Source: Piliocolobus tephrosceles
Taxonomy: Eukaryota; Chordata; Mammalia; Primates; Cercopithecidae
NCBI RefSeq assembly: GCF_002776525.5
Contig: NC_045449.1
Coordinates: forward strand, 3,890,499-3,954,498
Reading direction: 5' to 3'
Length of the DNA: 64,000 nt
Positions 1-12,051 of the stretch are shown here, piece after piece. Below the pieces are notes generated by a model, which did no database searches, was not told the DNA's origin, and saw only the letters and a list, made by a program, of their open reading frames with translations. A program made the translations under genes and the position numbers. Positions within the stretch are counted from its first letter, which is position 1, and each line of letters starts with the position of its first letter.

Positions 1-130
1 TTTGTATTTTTTAGTAGAGATGGGGTTTCACCGTGTTAGCCAGGATGGTCTCGATCCCCTGACCTCGTGATCTGCCCGTCTCGGCCTCCCAAAGTGCTGG
101 GATTACAGGCTTGAGCCACCGCGCCTGGCC
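1..130 (-). repeat. AluY (Old World monkey type), cut by window edge
   Basis: Left-arm sequence on the minus strand ending in the GGCCAGGCGCGG start at 130; the rest is outside the window. Confidence 0.93.
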
Positions 131-504
131 GAGTACTTTCCTCTTGTCCGTCTCTTAAGGGTTACTTTTTGCAGTGCAGCAAGAGAAACCAACACCAAAC
201 CTGAGTTACAAGCAGCAGATAGTGATGGCTGGAGGGAGGAAGCAGGAGGAACCCAGTGCTCCCCACATCCATTCACATCCCACCCTTGTGCTTCTCAGGC
301 ACGTGGCAAAAAGAGCAAATCCACAGACTACAGCTAGATTTTTAAAACCCACTCAATCTAAGGAGGGGAAAAAGCAGGAAGGAGAACTGGGTAGGTAAAA
401 GACACAGGGAGAATAACAAAATATTCAAATCAGACCAGGCACAAGAGCTGGCAAAATCTACTACCAGGAGAAATGCCCATGAATAGTGTTAGAAATCCAC
501 ATTC

Positions 505-776
505 AGCCAGGCGCCATGGCTCACAAGGTCAGGAGATCGAGACCATCCTGGCTAACATGGTGAAACCCCGTCTCTACTAAAAATAAAAAAAATGAGCCGG
601 GCGCAGTGGCGGGTGCCTGTAGTCCCAGCTACTTGGGAGGCTGAGGCAGGAGAATGGCGTGAACCTGGGAGGTGGAGGATGCTGTGAGCTGAGATCGCGC
701 CACTGCACTCCAGCCTGGGCGACACAGTGAGACCCCGTCTCAAAAAAACAAATAAGGAAAGAAAGAAAGAAAGAAA
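505..776 (+). repeat. Alu with internal deletion
   Basis: The head 'gccaggcgccatggctcac' runs straight into 'aaggtcaggagatcgag', so about 40 bp of the left arm is missing. The tail ends in AAAG repeats. Confidence 0.92.
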
Positions 777-1540
777 AAATGCACATCCTCACATGCTCCA
801 GGAACAAAAATTCCAAATCTTCAGCACGTGAAGGAAAAACGCAGAGGTCCTTCGGCAGGGTGGGCTTGGCTTTCTTGGGCGAGGGGAAGGGACAGGAACA
901 AGGAGTTAACACCACCTCCTCCCAGCCCCACCCACTTTGGATAGCAGGAGCCTCACAGCCAGCCATGGCCTTCAGTATGGCTGGAGATGGATGCAGTAAA
1001 GAAAACGTTTCTGCAGAGGCTGAGCTGCTCAGGGAAGACAGTAGGGAAACAATCTGGTTTAAGCATCTACTGCTGAAGAGGAGCATTGAGGAGAGGAGGC
1101 GCAGCTGGGAAAAGCCTGTTCTCCCAGGGTCTGGACTCCACGAGTGCTGAGAATGAATACAGGAAACAGGACAGAGAAAAGGCAACCACTGAGAATATAG
1201 GAGGACGCACTGCTGAGAGGAAAGCCGAGGAGAACCAGACACAAAGCAGCAAGGCCAGTCCCTTTCAATGTCTGATCATTGCTGGAACATTCCACTTCCT
1301 CTAGTGAATCAGCAAGATTCAAATTGGTCCAGTGAGGGAAAAAGGGACACAGAGGACAATAACGAGGCGGCCAACAAGATGGATGAGAAAGAGACTCACA
1401 AACACTTCATCACGAGATAAGGAAGGAGCCTCCAGCAAAGATGAAAAGCACATCAGCAATTATTATGTTGACACTAGGAAAAGTGAGGCTTCCTCTAGAC
1501 ACTCAAATACTGGATCAGCTATATCTAGAAATACCCTTCT

Positions 1541-1846
1541 GTGTTTTGTTTTGTTTTTTTGAAACAGAGTCTCGCTCTGTCACCCAGGCTGAAAGGCAGA
1601 GGCGGGATCTCAGTTCACTGCAACCTCTACCACCCGGATTCAAGCGATTCTCATGCCTCAGCCTCCCAAGTAGTTGGAATTACAGGCGCCCTGCCACCAC
1701 AACAGGCTAATTTTTGTAGTTTTTTATTAGAAATGGGGTTTCACCATGTTGGCGAGGCTGGTCTTGAACTCCTGGCCCCAAGTGATCCTCCTGCCTCGGC
1801 CTCCCAAAGCGCTGGGATTATAGGCGTGAGTCACTGCACCCGGCCT
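1541..1846 (-). repeat. Alu, full length
   Basis: Flanked by a 13-bp target site duplication, gaaatacccttct (1528-1540 and 1848-1860). Confidence 0.96.
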
Positions 1847-1976
1847 GGAAATACCCTTCTTAAACAATGTTTTCAGTCAGTAGTGAAGGGCTACTGACCT
1901 GCTGTAGCACCTACTACCTGAAGATAACACAATGGAAAGACAACTGGAACTGAAAAATCAATTAAAAAAAAAAACA

Positions 1977-2279
1977 GGCCGGGCGCGGTGGCTCAAGCCT
2001 GTAATCCCAGCACTTTGGGAGGCCGAGACGGGCGGATCACGAGGTCAGGACATCGAGACCATCCTGGCTAACACGGTGAAACCCCATCTCTACTAAAAAT
2101 ACAAAAAACTAGTCGGGCGAGGTGGCGGGCGCCTGTAGTCCCAGCTACTCGGGAGGCTGAGGCAGGAGAATGGTGTCAACCCGGGAGGTGGAGCTTGCAG
2201 TGAGCTGAGATCCGGCTACTGCACTCCAGCCTGGGCAACAGAGAGAGACTCCCTTTCAAAAAGAAACAAAACAAAAAAA
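1977..2279 (+). repeat. AluY, cercopithecid type
   Basis: Carries GGGCGAGGTGG and GAGATCCGGC, with an A-rich tail of AAAC/AAAAAG. Confidence 0.95.
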
Positions 2280-2541
2280 CAGTAACTTTTTATATTCCAA
2301 GAGAAAGAATCCTTGCTTTTCAAAACTTCAGGCTCTCAAATACCTTTAAGTTGTTATAGGTCATTGACACCTAGGCAGATTACAACTACACCACACAAAT
2401 TGTTCAGGAACCGCTGCCAACTGAGAAACAACCTAAAGTTGAAGACTGCATGCCTCGGACATTTCAAAGCCCAGAGTGTGCTTTCACACAGCCGACTCCT
2501 GTCTATCGAGCACACTAGAGACAGACAGACCCACCACTCAC

Positions 2542-2640
2542 CATCCCTTGTCCATGGTTCAACAAGGAGGTTTTCGGGTCCAGACTTATCTTCTTTTCCT
2601 TTGACATCACACGCCTGAAGAGTCAACTGGAGAGGTTTAC
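2542..2640 (-). CDS. ZZEF1: ZZEF1 coding exon 9 (residues about 525-557)
   Basis: The 99-nt exon has acceptor TTTGGTCAG and donor GTGAGTGG. It encodes KPLQLTLQACDVKGKEDKSG and PENLLVEPWTRD. It reads as the start of a second beta-rich module; I cannot name a domain from this piece alone. It is the last ZZEF1 exon in the window, and its phase leaves one G for exon 10 beyond the left edge. Confidence 0.94.
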
Positions 2641-3093
2641 CTGACCAAAGAAAAGGAAAAGCAAGCTTTAAGCCAAAATATGAAGAACTGGAAACTAGCA
2701 CACCTATGTGTGGAAACAGAGTCCTGTGGCTACTCAAGACTGCCAACTAAAAATCTCCCTGTTTAAAAGCTGAAATAGAGCAGCAATATTAGACAAAAGT
2801 TGACACCATCCCTTTGTGCTTTCCTGAAAGAGACAAAGTACAGCTATGTCCCTGAGTGATCCCAAGGACAGCTTTCTAGAACAATCATTGTTTTGAAAAA
2901 AGGACATTATAAGATACAGGTTGATAGCACAGATGGAACATATTTGGGGGAGGGGGGGTGATTCCTAAGATACTGCTTTGGAGCCAATAATTAACTTTAT
3001 TACAATTGCATTTAAATATAAAATATTTTAGGTCTTGTTTCTTTAAATCATCTCTTCAGGCAAAATTTTTTTGTTTCAAGAATTAGAAAAATC

Positions 3094-3398
3094 GGCCGGG
3101 CGCGGTGGCTCACGCCTGTAATGCCAGCACTTTGGGAGGCCGAGGCGGGCGGATCACAAGGTCAGGAGATTGAGACCATCCTGGCTAAGACGGTGAAACC
3201 CCGTCTCTGCTAAAAATACAAAAAATTAGCCAGGCGTGTTGGCAGGCGCCTGTAGTCCCCGCTACTTGGGAGGCTGAGACAGGAGAATGGCATGAACCCG
3301 GGAGGCGGAGCTTGCAGTGAGCCGAGATCGCGCCACTGCACTCCAGCCTGGGTGATGAGCAAGACTCCATCGCAAAAAAAAAAAAAAAAAAAAAAAAA
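3094..3398 (+). repeat. AluY, full length
   Basis: Long pure poly-A tail and target site duplication aagaattagaaaaatc on both sides. Confidence 0.96.
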
Positions 3399-3810
3399 GA
3401 ATTAGAAAAATCAACTTTTTCAGAACCCTTGGCTTTGGCAAAAAAAATATATTTATATATATACATATAAATCATCTTTTGCGATGATGATCTGAAAATG
3501 TTTTCCTTTTGTTTTAATAACATAATGAACACCCGTTCACCTATGATGTGACCTAGAACTAGAACATTACCCCATTCCTTCCTATCCACTGCTCCCTGCC
3601 TGAACAACCATCAATCTAAATTCTATTCAGCTTCCAGACACTACCTGCTATCCCTTCTACCCAGACATGCCTGCTCTGGGCTGTTCACCGGGGCAACCCC
3701 CAACCACCTAGGAAAATAACTTTTCAAAATTTAGGGAGGAAACTAGATTTATAGGACATCAATTGTCTAACTTTAAAATTTAAACAGGCAAAAGAAAAAA
3801 AAAATAAACA

Positions 3811-4130
3811 GGCTGGGCGTCGTGGCTCATGCCTGTAAATCCCAGCATTTTGGAAGGCTGAGGTGGGAGGACTGCTTGAGTCCAGGAGTTTGAGACCAGC
3901 ATGGTCAACACTGGGAGAGCTCATTTCTAAAAAAAAATGTTTTTAATTAGCCAGGTGTGGTGGCGCATGCCTATAGTCCCAGCTACTCAGGAAGCTGAGG
4001 CAAGAGGATCACTTGAACCTGGGAGGTGGAGGTCTCAGTGTGCTGAGATTATGCCACTGCACTCCAATCTGGGTGACAGAGCAGGACTCTGTCTCAAAAA
4101 ATAAATAAATAAATAAAATAAAATAAAAAA
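3811..4130 (+). repeat. Alu, older subfamily
   Basis: Diverged left arm; the tail consists of AAAT units (4100-4130). Confidence 0.93.
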
Positions 4131-4192
4131 TAACATACAAAGAAGCCATTAAGTCAGTCATATTAAGACAAAGGTAGAAACGTCATAGCAGG

Positions 4193-4496
4193 GGCCAGGT
4201 GAGGTAGCTCACACCTGTAGTTCCAGGATTTTAAGAGGCCAAGGTGGGAGGACTGCTTCAGCCTAGGAGACCAGCTTAGGCAACATAGTGAGACCCAATC
4301 TCTACAAAAAATTTAAAAAATTAACCAGGTATGCTGGCATGCACCTGTGGTCCCAGGTACCTGGCAGAATGATGCTGGAGGATCACTTGAGCCTGGGAGG
4401 TCAAGGCTGCAGTGAGCTGTGATCATGCCACTGCACTCCAATCTGTGCAACACAGAAAGACACTCTCTCTCGAAATAAATAAGTAAATAAGTAAAA
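4193..4496 (+). repeat. Alu, old (AluJ-like)
   Basis: Highly diverged, with the tail broken into AAAT/AAGT units. Confidence 0.9.
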
Positions 4497-5194
4497 TGGC
4501 AGAAATATCACTGTAATATTGCAAACAGGATGAGATCCAATACCATATACTGTGGAGTCCAGGAAAGCTGCACTCTCAAGAGGAAGTGCTGCACTGCAGT
4601 CCTTTGGGAGTAACTTTATGGGCTCCTGTGTTGAAAAGGACGATAAGGCCCCATCCTGGTTTAGCAGAAAAGTGCTCATAGGAATTACTGCTGGGCCCAA
4701 GAGGGGAAAGCGGTGGCAGACAGGTGTCCAAATCCTTCAGAGCAGCTATCATGGGAATGCAGAGGGATGCATTCTAAGACAAAGATTCCTTTGCACCGTA
4801 TCTTGGCTAGCTTCCTCCCTCCGACAGGTAAGAACTACTCCAACCCTGTTGGCCTACACAATGAGACACTTCAGTACTTTACCAAAGATGGTTGTATTCA
4901 AATGGCCACCAGACCTGAGTAATTCTGCAAGCAGATTGTGGGAGCACAGCCTTGTGGACACCCAAGTGTCCTCTTCTGGTAATACTGCCACCACAGAAAT
5001 GAACCAAAATCCCCCTTCTCCCTGCCAATCCTAGTAAGGTCTGATACTCAGAGGATATGCTCATCCAGGAATCATGGTGTAACTATAACAACCCAAAAAG
5101 ATGAGAAGATATCAGAAGGTCACATAGCAAAGAACGGCTTTATGATTTGTCCACCGTTGACATTTCCATCACCCCCATGTTTTACCATATTTAC

Positions 5195-5373
5195 CATATT
5201 TGAGGAGCAGGTTCTGTCTGACTGACGCCATGGACAGGATGAGGGATGAGGCATCATATTGTGTATCCAGATGGTCAGTGATGGTGCATAGAGAGCTCAT
5301 CACTTTGGCAACACTTCCTCTTGCGAGTGCAAAAGCCAGAAGAGTCAGTTCTACCTCTGGGGTAGAACAGCAG
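5195..5373 (-). CDS. ZZEF1: ZZEF1 coding exon 8 (residues about 465-524)
   Basis: The 179-nt exon has acceptor GCTTATAG. It encodes CCSTPEVELTLLAFALARGS, VAKVMSSLCTITDHLDTQYD, then ASSLILSMASVRQNLLLKYG. It looks like an alpha-helical repeat. The 3' end holds two donor-like sites 9 nt apart (ATG|GTAAATATG|GTAAAA). The upstream one (exon ends at 5195) gives the expected join to exon 9. The downstream one (5186) would add Lys-Tyr-Gly in frame. Confidence 0.93.
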
Positions 5374-6255
5374 CTATAAGCAAAGAGCAAAAACTTTTCA
5401 CTTCTTAAAAACATGAAAAAATCCAGGTGGCTCAAACCCCATGGAAGTGATCACCACAAGTAACATTAACCTGCCATATGCTTTCTACAGGTTTATCAGA
5501 AATATTTTTCAAAATACCTTAAGATATCCTAAGGAAAAATTAAATCAATCCAGAGAGCCAGAGAATGAAAGCCTCACTTTTATAACCTTTAATCTTTAAA
5601 TATTAAATAATACCAACAAGCTACTCTAATAAGCCTCTGCTATTAAGAAGCCTTGGGTAATGAGTTGACTTGGCCAGAGAGTTGAGGGTTTATGCTTGAA
5701 GTACCAAAAATGTATTACACTGAATCATACTTCTTTGCCTTTAATTTAAACACATTACACTGAAACATTAAAAGCTGTCTAGATGGCTCAGGGACTGTTT
5801 TGTCCTCTAATGCAGTAATGTCCTCAGGGCTCACTGAGGCAGAACTGAGGGTCCCCACATAAAGCAGTCTCCTCTATCAAGCTATCCAGGCGCCTTTTCC
5901 CAGTTCTACAGGTAATCAGGCTCCCTGGACCTGCATGTGAAGGTCAGCAGGTTCTGAGTGAGGGAAGGCTATGCCAGTTGGACTTTGAGACTTCTGTTCT
6001 ATCAGAATCACAGGACTACTCCCCTCGGGCCCTGCAACACCCGTCCCCCGCCTCCCCAATTCTTCAGGTCAGGTGATACCGCTAAATAATGGAGTTTAGA
6101 TGAGTGAACTATTATGTCACCTTCTCTTTAGCTACTAAAAAGCAAACATTTTTAGCGGTGATGGTTAAAAGATTAACATATATTTTTTAAAGACTTAACA
6201 AGCATATATGCACTCCATTCCTCACAGAGTTTACCCTCATCAGCCTTGATTTTAC
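5374..6255 (-). other. ZZEF1: ZZEF1 intron 7
   Basis: At 882 bp this is the shortest ZZEF1 intron here. It has no Alu and no repeat that I can name; it is AT-rich, and nothing coding is seen. Confidence 0.85.
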
Positions 6256-6372
6256 CTAGTTATCCTTATGAGGAAACTGTCCACTTCCTCCAGCACATTA
6301 GGAGAGAGGAAAGTTGAGAAATCTGTAGATCCCGGTGAGAGAGAGAGTGGAGGCATGTGCCGCAGTGCCTTC
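6256..6372 (-). CDS. ZZEF1: ZZEF1 coding exon 7 (residues about 426-465)
   Basis: The 117-nt exon has acceptor CTTCTAG and donor GTAAAATC. It encodes KALRHMPPLSLSPGSTDFST followed by FLSPNVLEEVDSFLIRIT. No domain is recognised; it links the DOC domain to the following helical repeats. The phase (CA|G in, AG|C out) is what joins exons 6 and 8, and this is why a competing open stretch near 8.95 kb was rejected. Confidence 0.94.
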
Positions 6373-6511
6373 CTAGAAGAGGAAAATGTAAAATCAGAAA
6401 ACCAGACTGAATTTAGACAAAAAATAAACTGTTACAAGCTTGTTTTGACTAATCCCTTATAAACAGACAGTGTTCCCACAGAGAAGCTGGCACACAATAT
6501 AAACTGGCCCC

Positions 6512-6828
6512 TTTTTTGTTTTGTTTTGTTTTGTTGTGTTGTGTTTGAGACGGAATCTCCCTCTGTCATCCAGGATGGAGTGCAGTGGCACGATCTCGGT
6601 TCACTGCAACCTCCACCTCCCACGTTCAAGCTATTCTCCTGCCTCACCCTCCTGGGTAGCTAGGATTACAGGAGCCTGCCACCAAGCCCGGCTAATTTTT
6701 TTGTATTTTTAGTAGAGATGGGGTTTCACCATCTTGGCCAGGCTGGGCTTGAACTTGTGACCTCGTGATCTACCCGCCTCAGCCTCCCAAAGTGCTGGGA
6801 TTATAGGCATAAGTCGCCGTGCCTGGCC
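6512..6828 (-). repeat. Alu, full length
   Basis: The tail on the plus strand is TTTTG repeats (6516-6545); the head GGCCAGGCACGG ends at 6828. Confidence 0.95.
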
Positions 6829-6886
6829 TAAACTAGCTCTTTTTGCCCAGGAGTCATAGTGCTAAGTAGTTTGATAGGGTTTTGTG

Positions 6887-6910
6887 TTTCTTTCTTTCTT
6901 TCTTTCTTTT
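6887..6910 (+). repeat. (TTTC)n microsatellite
   Basis: Six TTTC units. Confidence 0.95.
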
Positions 6911-8338
6911 AGGAGTTCTACTTCCCTCTGTGGAATAAAGCTTATTCAACTCTCTGGAATCCAGCTTTCATGTTAAGTAGTGTTAGAAAAACTGACCCAA
7001 GAGGCAGAGCAGCTTGTGGCTCAGTAGAAAATTTATTTTATAATTTGTTCAGCAGCAATAGAAAAAAAAACAAGAAAATTGTATACCTAGGATCTGAAGA
7101 TCTATGGTATCTAAAGAGGTGTCATGAATGTCATGTTTTCCTAAACAGATTAGCCCATCACCATCTCCATTCCTGCCATGTTTCTTGGCCTTTCCACCTT
7201 AATGTCTGTTTTAATGTTTCCCTTTTCTTGTCTTTGCTTACATGTATCTTTCTGAATCCCCCAATAGCTTTACCTCCTCTAGGTTAGCAGTCATCAAAAA
7301 TTTATGCAACAAATGACTTCTGAGCCCCACTGTGTGCCAGCAACTGTGCTAGATGAGTGAGTGTACCATGAAAAATTTCAAGGTATTATGTGAATATATC
7401 AAAAATAACTCAAAATTCTACAACTTAGTCACTTAATGATAATGGTAATGAAAATCCCTGAAACAATTTCATTTCTACATTTCAAAATAGAGACAATACA
7501 GCAAAGCTAACACTGTGTCAGCTCATACTCTGCCCTAGTTCTGCTCCTGTCTACACAATGAGCTGTTTTAGGGTTGCACAAACACGGCAGCTACACACAG
7601 GTGCAGCTGATCAGTGAGGGCTAATGCACACAAGTAGCATGCAGTCATTTACTGACTGTATTTCCACTGATACAGGCAAACACTTCTGTCCCAAAATATT
7701 CTTTCCCTTACCTATTTTTCCTCATTGGTATTTTTTCAATAAATCTTTATTTTAAAATAGATTTAGATCACTAATCTTAAAAAGGCAGGAGTGCATGAAA
7801 ATATCATTGCAGATGAACTAGTAAAACTGAGTAGGGACACAAACTTTAAAATCTGTCCATTCTTCAACCACTTGCCACATCTTCAAAAAAATAATGTAAA
7901 AACCTCTTCCTTTTCCTGAAAGTCCAGTCCATAAGGTGGGACTGTGCAACGTTGGCATCTGTATGTGTCTGGGGAGTAAGGGGAGTAGTCATGGTGGCCT
8001 ACAGTGAGGTTTTAGAGCCTGAGCAGGGTGACAAAGGTATCTTCACAAAGGTGTGGCCTAATATGGAATGCAGGCACCAAGTGGGGCAAGAAGGGTGGCC
8101 TGACACAGGCTATAGCAACTCAAGTAAGATAAGAAGGGCATCTGTGCAAGGGGAGCCACAGCAGCAGGTCTGCAAAAGATGCTGGAGCAGGAATGGGATA
8201 GGGAAGGTGTCCATGCAAGGGTAGGGACAATGGGACACTGGTTACATAGAGGAGAACGCAGTAAGTATGAAAATGTATCAAGGACGATGGGAAGCAAGTT
8301 TCTTAGTATCAGAGAAGGGAATCACAAATAAAGAAATA

Positions 8339-8400
8339 GGACGGGCACAGTGGCTCATGCCTGTAATCTCTGCATTCTGGGAGGCCAAGGCGGGTAGATC
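8339..8400 (+). repeat. Alu 5' stub
   Basis: Only the first 60 bases of an Alu are present, up to 'ggcgggtagatc'; there is no A-tail, so it is probably a deletion remnant. Confidence 0.85.
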
Positions 8401-9734
8401 TCCACCTAGAGAGCCCTGATTCAGAAAAATGGCTGATTCCAGGACTAACGCAGGGAACATTCAAGGTAAGCCTGGAATATCTTGTGTCAGAACATATGGA
8501 AGCATTCCAAGAATAATGAGGCATATCAAAAGGACACATAAGCCAGACTGAAGGGGTTGCCACCAGCCAACTCCAGGATAATATAAGCATCAAAACTGCA
8601 GCTGACTATAATCTAGTGCATAAACAGGAATCTGCTAATATAAAGTTTTCATGAGGAATGAGATATTTACACAGTCTCAAAGTACCATCTTCAACGTATT
8701 AATTATGAAGTGAAAAATAATTATTTTACAATGGAAAAGTCTGGCAAAAATCACTTTAATCAAGTGATCAAAGTTAACATGACTGCACTAGAATGAGGAC
8801 TATCTGAAGCTGGGTGCAACCCGATGGGATGCAATGAGAACAAAGCATCACTTCTATGATATTCCTGCGAGAGATAGATACAAAACCTCAATCTGATCAC
8901 GATGAAACATCAAATAAACCAGAACTGAAGGACACTTTTCAAAATAACTGACCTGTAATTTTCAAAACTATCAGGGTCAAGAACATACTGAGGAAAGTCA
9001 AGGAAATACTGAGGAATTGTTCCAGAATGAAGGAAACTAAAGAGATATGACAATGAAATGCAGAATATTTTGCTGGATCCTTTTGCTGTAAGGGGCATGA
9101 CTGGGGCAACGTGCAAAAATTGAAGGAAGTCTGAGGATGAGATGGTGGCAACGCAGCAAAGTGCACCAGTGTGGATTTCCTGATTTCAATGGTTGTCAGT
9201 AAATGTTCTTGTTTACAGGAAATACACACTAAAGTATGCAGGAACGATGGGGCACAGGCTGGCAAATTACTCTCTACTGACTGAGGAAGAAATAAAAATT
9301 ATTTGTTAACTGTAAACTTGCAATGCTTCTCTAAGTATGAAATAATTTGGTGAGAATACATGTTAAAACAGGGAGAAAGAACAAGGTATGGCCAACTATT
9401 ACCCTTCAGAACTAGCATTGCAGCAGTGTTATTTGCTAAACAGTTTTACTCAATAGTGCTAACAAATCTCAAAAGATGTCTCGAAAACAAAGTATTAGGA
9501 ATCTCTTTTTGGCTGATACTCTCACAGCCTACACTATAGGTGCCTATTATCAGTTGCTGAATCTACACAATACTACTATTTCAGTGCTGCTATAGCTGGT
9601 TATATTTGTCTTATATGTTACTACTTGGTCTTTTTGCCCTAATCATTTTTTTTTAAGTACTCTACATTTCAAAATAAATTAATTTAGTACCCCTGAAAAG
9701 ATTTCACTCATTAGTGGAAACAGCCCTCAACAGA

Positions 9735-9860
9735 TCCATTACTGTAGCCTGCTCATGTGACTTCAGGAAAGGTCACAACATCTGCGTCTATAAAATGGGG
9801 TAATTTTCACAGGTACATTTCAGTGTCAGTAGGTAAAATAATAAACAGCATCTGAAAGTG
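9735..9860 (+). repeat. MIR trace
   Basis: 'gtgacttcaggaaaggtcac', 'aaaatggggtaattttcaca' and 'cagcatctgaaagtgctt' follow MIR order. Confidence 0.55.
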
Positions 9861-10231
9861 CTTTATCCAACATCAAATCCTATATAAACATGAACAATTA
9901 CTTCCCAATGGACAAGGAACAGGCACAGCATAAGTGACCTTCTCACAAGACTGGTCCATTTAGTGAGCTGATGAAGAACACTGTAGAAACTGTGTGAGGA
10001 GGAGCAGGAGGGTGGAATGGGCACTTTTTCAGTCTGTAAAGTCAGAACGTCAATCAAAGAGAGAAGCGCTGTGGAGCTGAGAGGCACCAACAGGAAACAC
10101 TAGGGCACCTGAGGCCGAGCTGACTGAGCCACGACGATCAATGATGGAAGGCTGCTCAGTGATACTCCCTAAAGGATGACGGGAGAATAAGGGCATGTTG
10201 AGGGGGCTGGAAAATAGAGGGAATGACTTAC

Positions 10232-10442
10232 TGAGTATTGTGCAGCACTGTCTGGACAAAGGCGGGATTTGTCTCCATAGAAGCCGTCACCAGAGATGTC
10301 AGCAGAGACCAATACCATATTGCAGAAGCATCTGAGACTGAGACCCCAGACTTCTTAACTCTCTGAAAGCCAACAGCCCTGAGACCATGAATTCTAGTGT
10401 CGCAGCCATCGCTAAGACACCGCTTTATGTTAATCTGGACAT
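10232..10442 (-). CDS. ZZEF1: ZZEF1 coding exon 6 (end of DOC domain)
   Basis: The 211-nt exon has acceptor CTCAACAG and donor GTAAGTCA. It encodes YVQINIKRCLSDGCDTRIHG, LRAVGFQRVKK (the last DOC strands; IxGLRxxG is typical of the fold), then WYWSLLTSLVTASMETNPAF and VQTVLHNT. The codon split over the junction (CA + G) gives Gln with exon 7. Confidence 0.95.
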
Positions 10443-10759
10443 CTGTTGAGCACAAACAAAAAATTCAGTCTTGGATTAACTTCTTTGGTTAGGCAAATGC
10501 TGGGCTCCCAACTAAAAGCAAAATAGTAATAGACATTTTGAAAAGAAAATTCTGAAGATACACGCTGATGACAGAAATAAACAGCATGTGCAATGGAACT
10601 CCTCCTATATAATAAATTTGTCAAAAAGCATTGACAAATCTAAGAAATCATAAGAATAATATGTAAAATTAAGGGTGGTTTAAGTCTTTACAACAAAACT
10701 TCTTAGGAACTTAGGAGTCTTGAAAAAAACTACACAAAGAACAACTTAAAACAAGCCCA

Positions 10760-11067
10760 GGCCGGGCGTGGTGGCTCAAGCCTGTAATCCCAGCACTTTG
10801 GGAGGCCGAGACGGGCGGCTCACGAGGTCAGGAGATCGAGACCATCCTGGCTAACACGGTGAAACCCCGTCTCTACTAAAAAATACAAAAAACTAGCCGG
10901 GCGAGGTGGCGGGCGCCTGTAGTCCCAGCTACTTGGGAGGCTGAGGCAGGAGAATGGCGTAAACCCGGGAGGCGGAGCTTGCAGTGAGCTGAGGTCCGGC
11001 CACTGCACTCCAGCCCGGGCGACAGAGCGAGACTCCGTCTCAAAAAAAAAAAAAAAAAAAAAAAAAC
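10760..11067 (+). repeat. AluY, cercopithecid type
   Basis: Intact, with a 25-A tail and short target duplication acaagcc. Confidence 0.96.
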
Positions 11068-11612
11068 AAGCCTGTGTGAATACATGGTAAGAACATTTCT
11101 AGAATTCTTCCTAGGATTCTGAAATTTGGATTAAGTTACAGAACAGTAGCTGGCTTATAAGCAATGGTGAGAATTCATTTTTAATAATCAAATCCAAACC
11201 GATGACATATACATGACTCACTTTTAAGAGATGTCACAATTTCTTATTTGGGTCAGAGGAGAGAAGGTAAGAAGTTAAAAAGGGCACAACTTAGAGAAAA
11301 GACCACAATATAAGACAGGAAGCTTCTAATCCACAGGCCTAACTACTTATTTGCCTGGGGGTGAGACACAAAGACTCCACCTCCCCAGGCCTCAGTTCCT
11401 TTGAGCAAAGAACACTTCTTTTGGCCCAGGAAAGCATTAGAAGAAATGAGATAAAACATGAAGCATTCCGGCTCCCTGAATGAAATAAGCCCGGAAAGCA
11501 ATCACAGAACTGTGATTATTTCCAAAATGCTATGTGTAAAGCAAGGTTATAATGGTATAAAATTGGAAACAACCTAAATGTCCAAGAATGAGGAGTGGGT
11601 TAAAATTACGGC

Positions 11613-11907
11613 TTTTTTTTTTTTTTGAGACAGAGTCTTGCTCTGTCACCCAGGCTGGAGTGCAGTGGAGCAATCTCAGTTCACTGCAACCTCCGCTTCC
11701 TGGGTTCAAGTGATTCTCCTGCCTCAGCCTCCCAAGTGGCTGGGATTACAGGCATGCACCACCACGCCCAGCTAATTTTTGTATTTGGTAGAGACAGGGT
11801 TTCACCATGTTGGCCAGGCTGGTCTAGGACTCCTGACCTCAAGTGATCTGCACGCCTCGGCCTCCCAAAGTGCTGACACTGGAAGCGTGAGCCACTGCCC
11901 CCGGCCA
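11613..11907 (-). repeat. Alu, full length
   Basis: Poly-T start and head 'ggccgggggcagtgg' on the minus strand; AluS-like. Confidence 0.95.
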
Positions 11908-12051
11908 ATAACAGCGTATTTTTACAACACTAAATCAGGGTGCTTGTGAATACAACACATTCTAAAAAATTACAAAAGAACATGAAAAGACTATCAACAT
12001 TTTTGTAAAAAGATATGTATAGATGTATGTGAACAGATACATACAGCTCTA

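Larger units (their letters stand above)
1..2541 (-). other. ZZEF1: ZZEF1 intron 9 (partial)
   Basis: Four Alus (1-130, 505-776, 1541-1846, 1977-2279). The unique stretch 777-1540 holds short open frames on both strands without recognisable domains or flanking splice support; nothing else is seen there. Confidence 0.85.
2641..5194 (-). other. ZZEF1: ZZEF1 intron 8
   Basis: Three plus-strand Alus. 2641-3093 is AT-rich unique DNA with a G-run at 2946-2957; 3399-3810 is unique. 4497-5194 is unique and carries a 160-codon open frame on the plus strand (4552-5034), antisense to the gene, with no recognisable domain. Confidence 0.85.
6373..10231 (-). other. ZZEF1: ZZEF1 intron 6
   Basis: One full Alu (6512-6828), one 60-bp Alu stub (8339-8400), a TTTC microsatellite at 6887-6910 and a MIR trace near 9735-9860. 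6911-8338 and 8401-9734 are otherwise unremarkable unique DNA; this is the longest Alu-poor stretch in the ZZEF1 part. Confidence 0.8.

Noticed and set aside
2946..2957. G-quadruplex at the G-run
   Set aside because: Only two long G-runs are close together; not enough for a confident quadruplex call. The same applies to 18228-18244.
8939..9030. Possible ZZEF1 exon: minus-strand open stretch with AG before it and AG|GTCAG after it, in a phase that would fit exon 8
   Set aside because: The exon at 6256-6372 fits both neighbours in frame and matches the ZZEF1 protein as I know it. The 8.95-kb stretch contains no recognised ZZEF1 residues, and one acceptor choice gives a stop.
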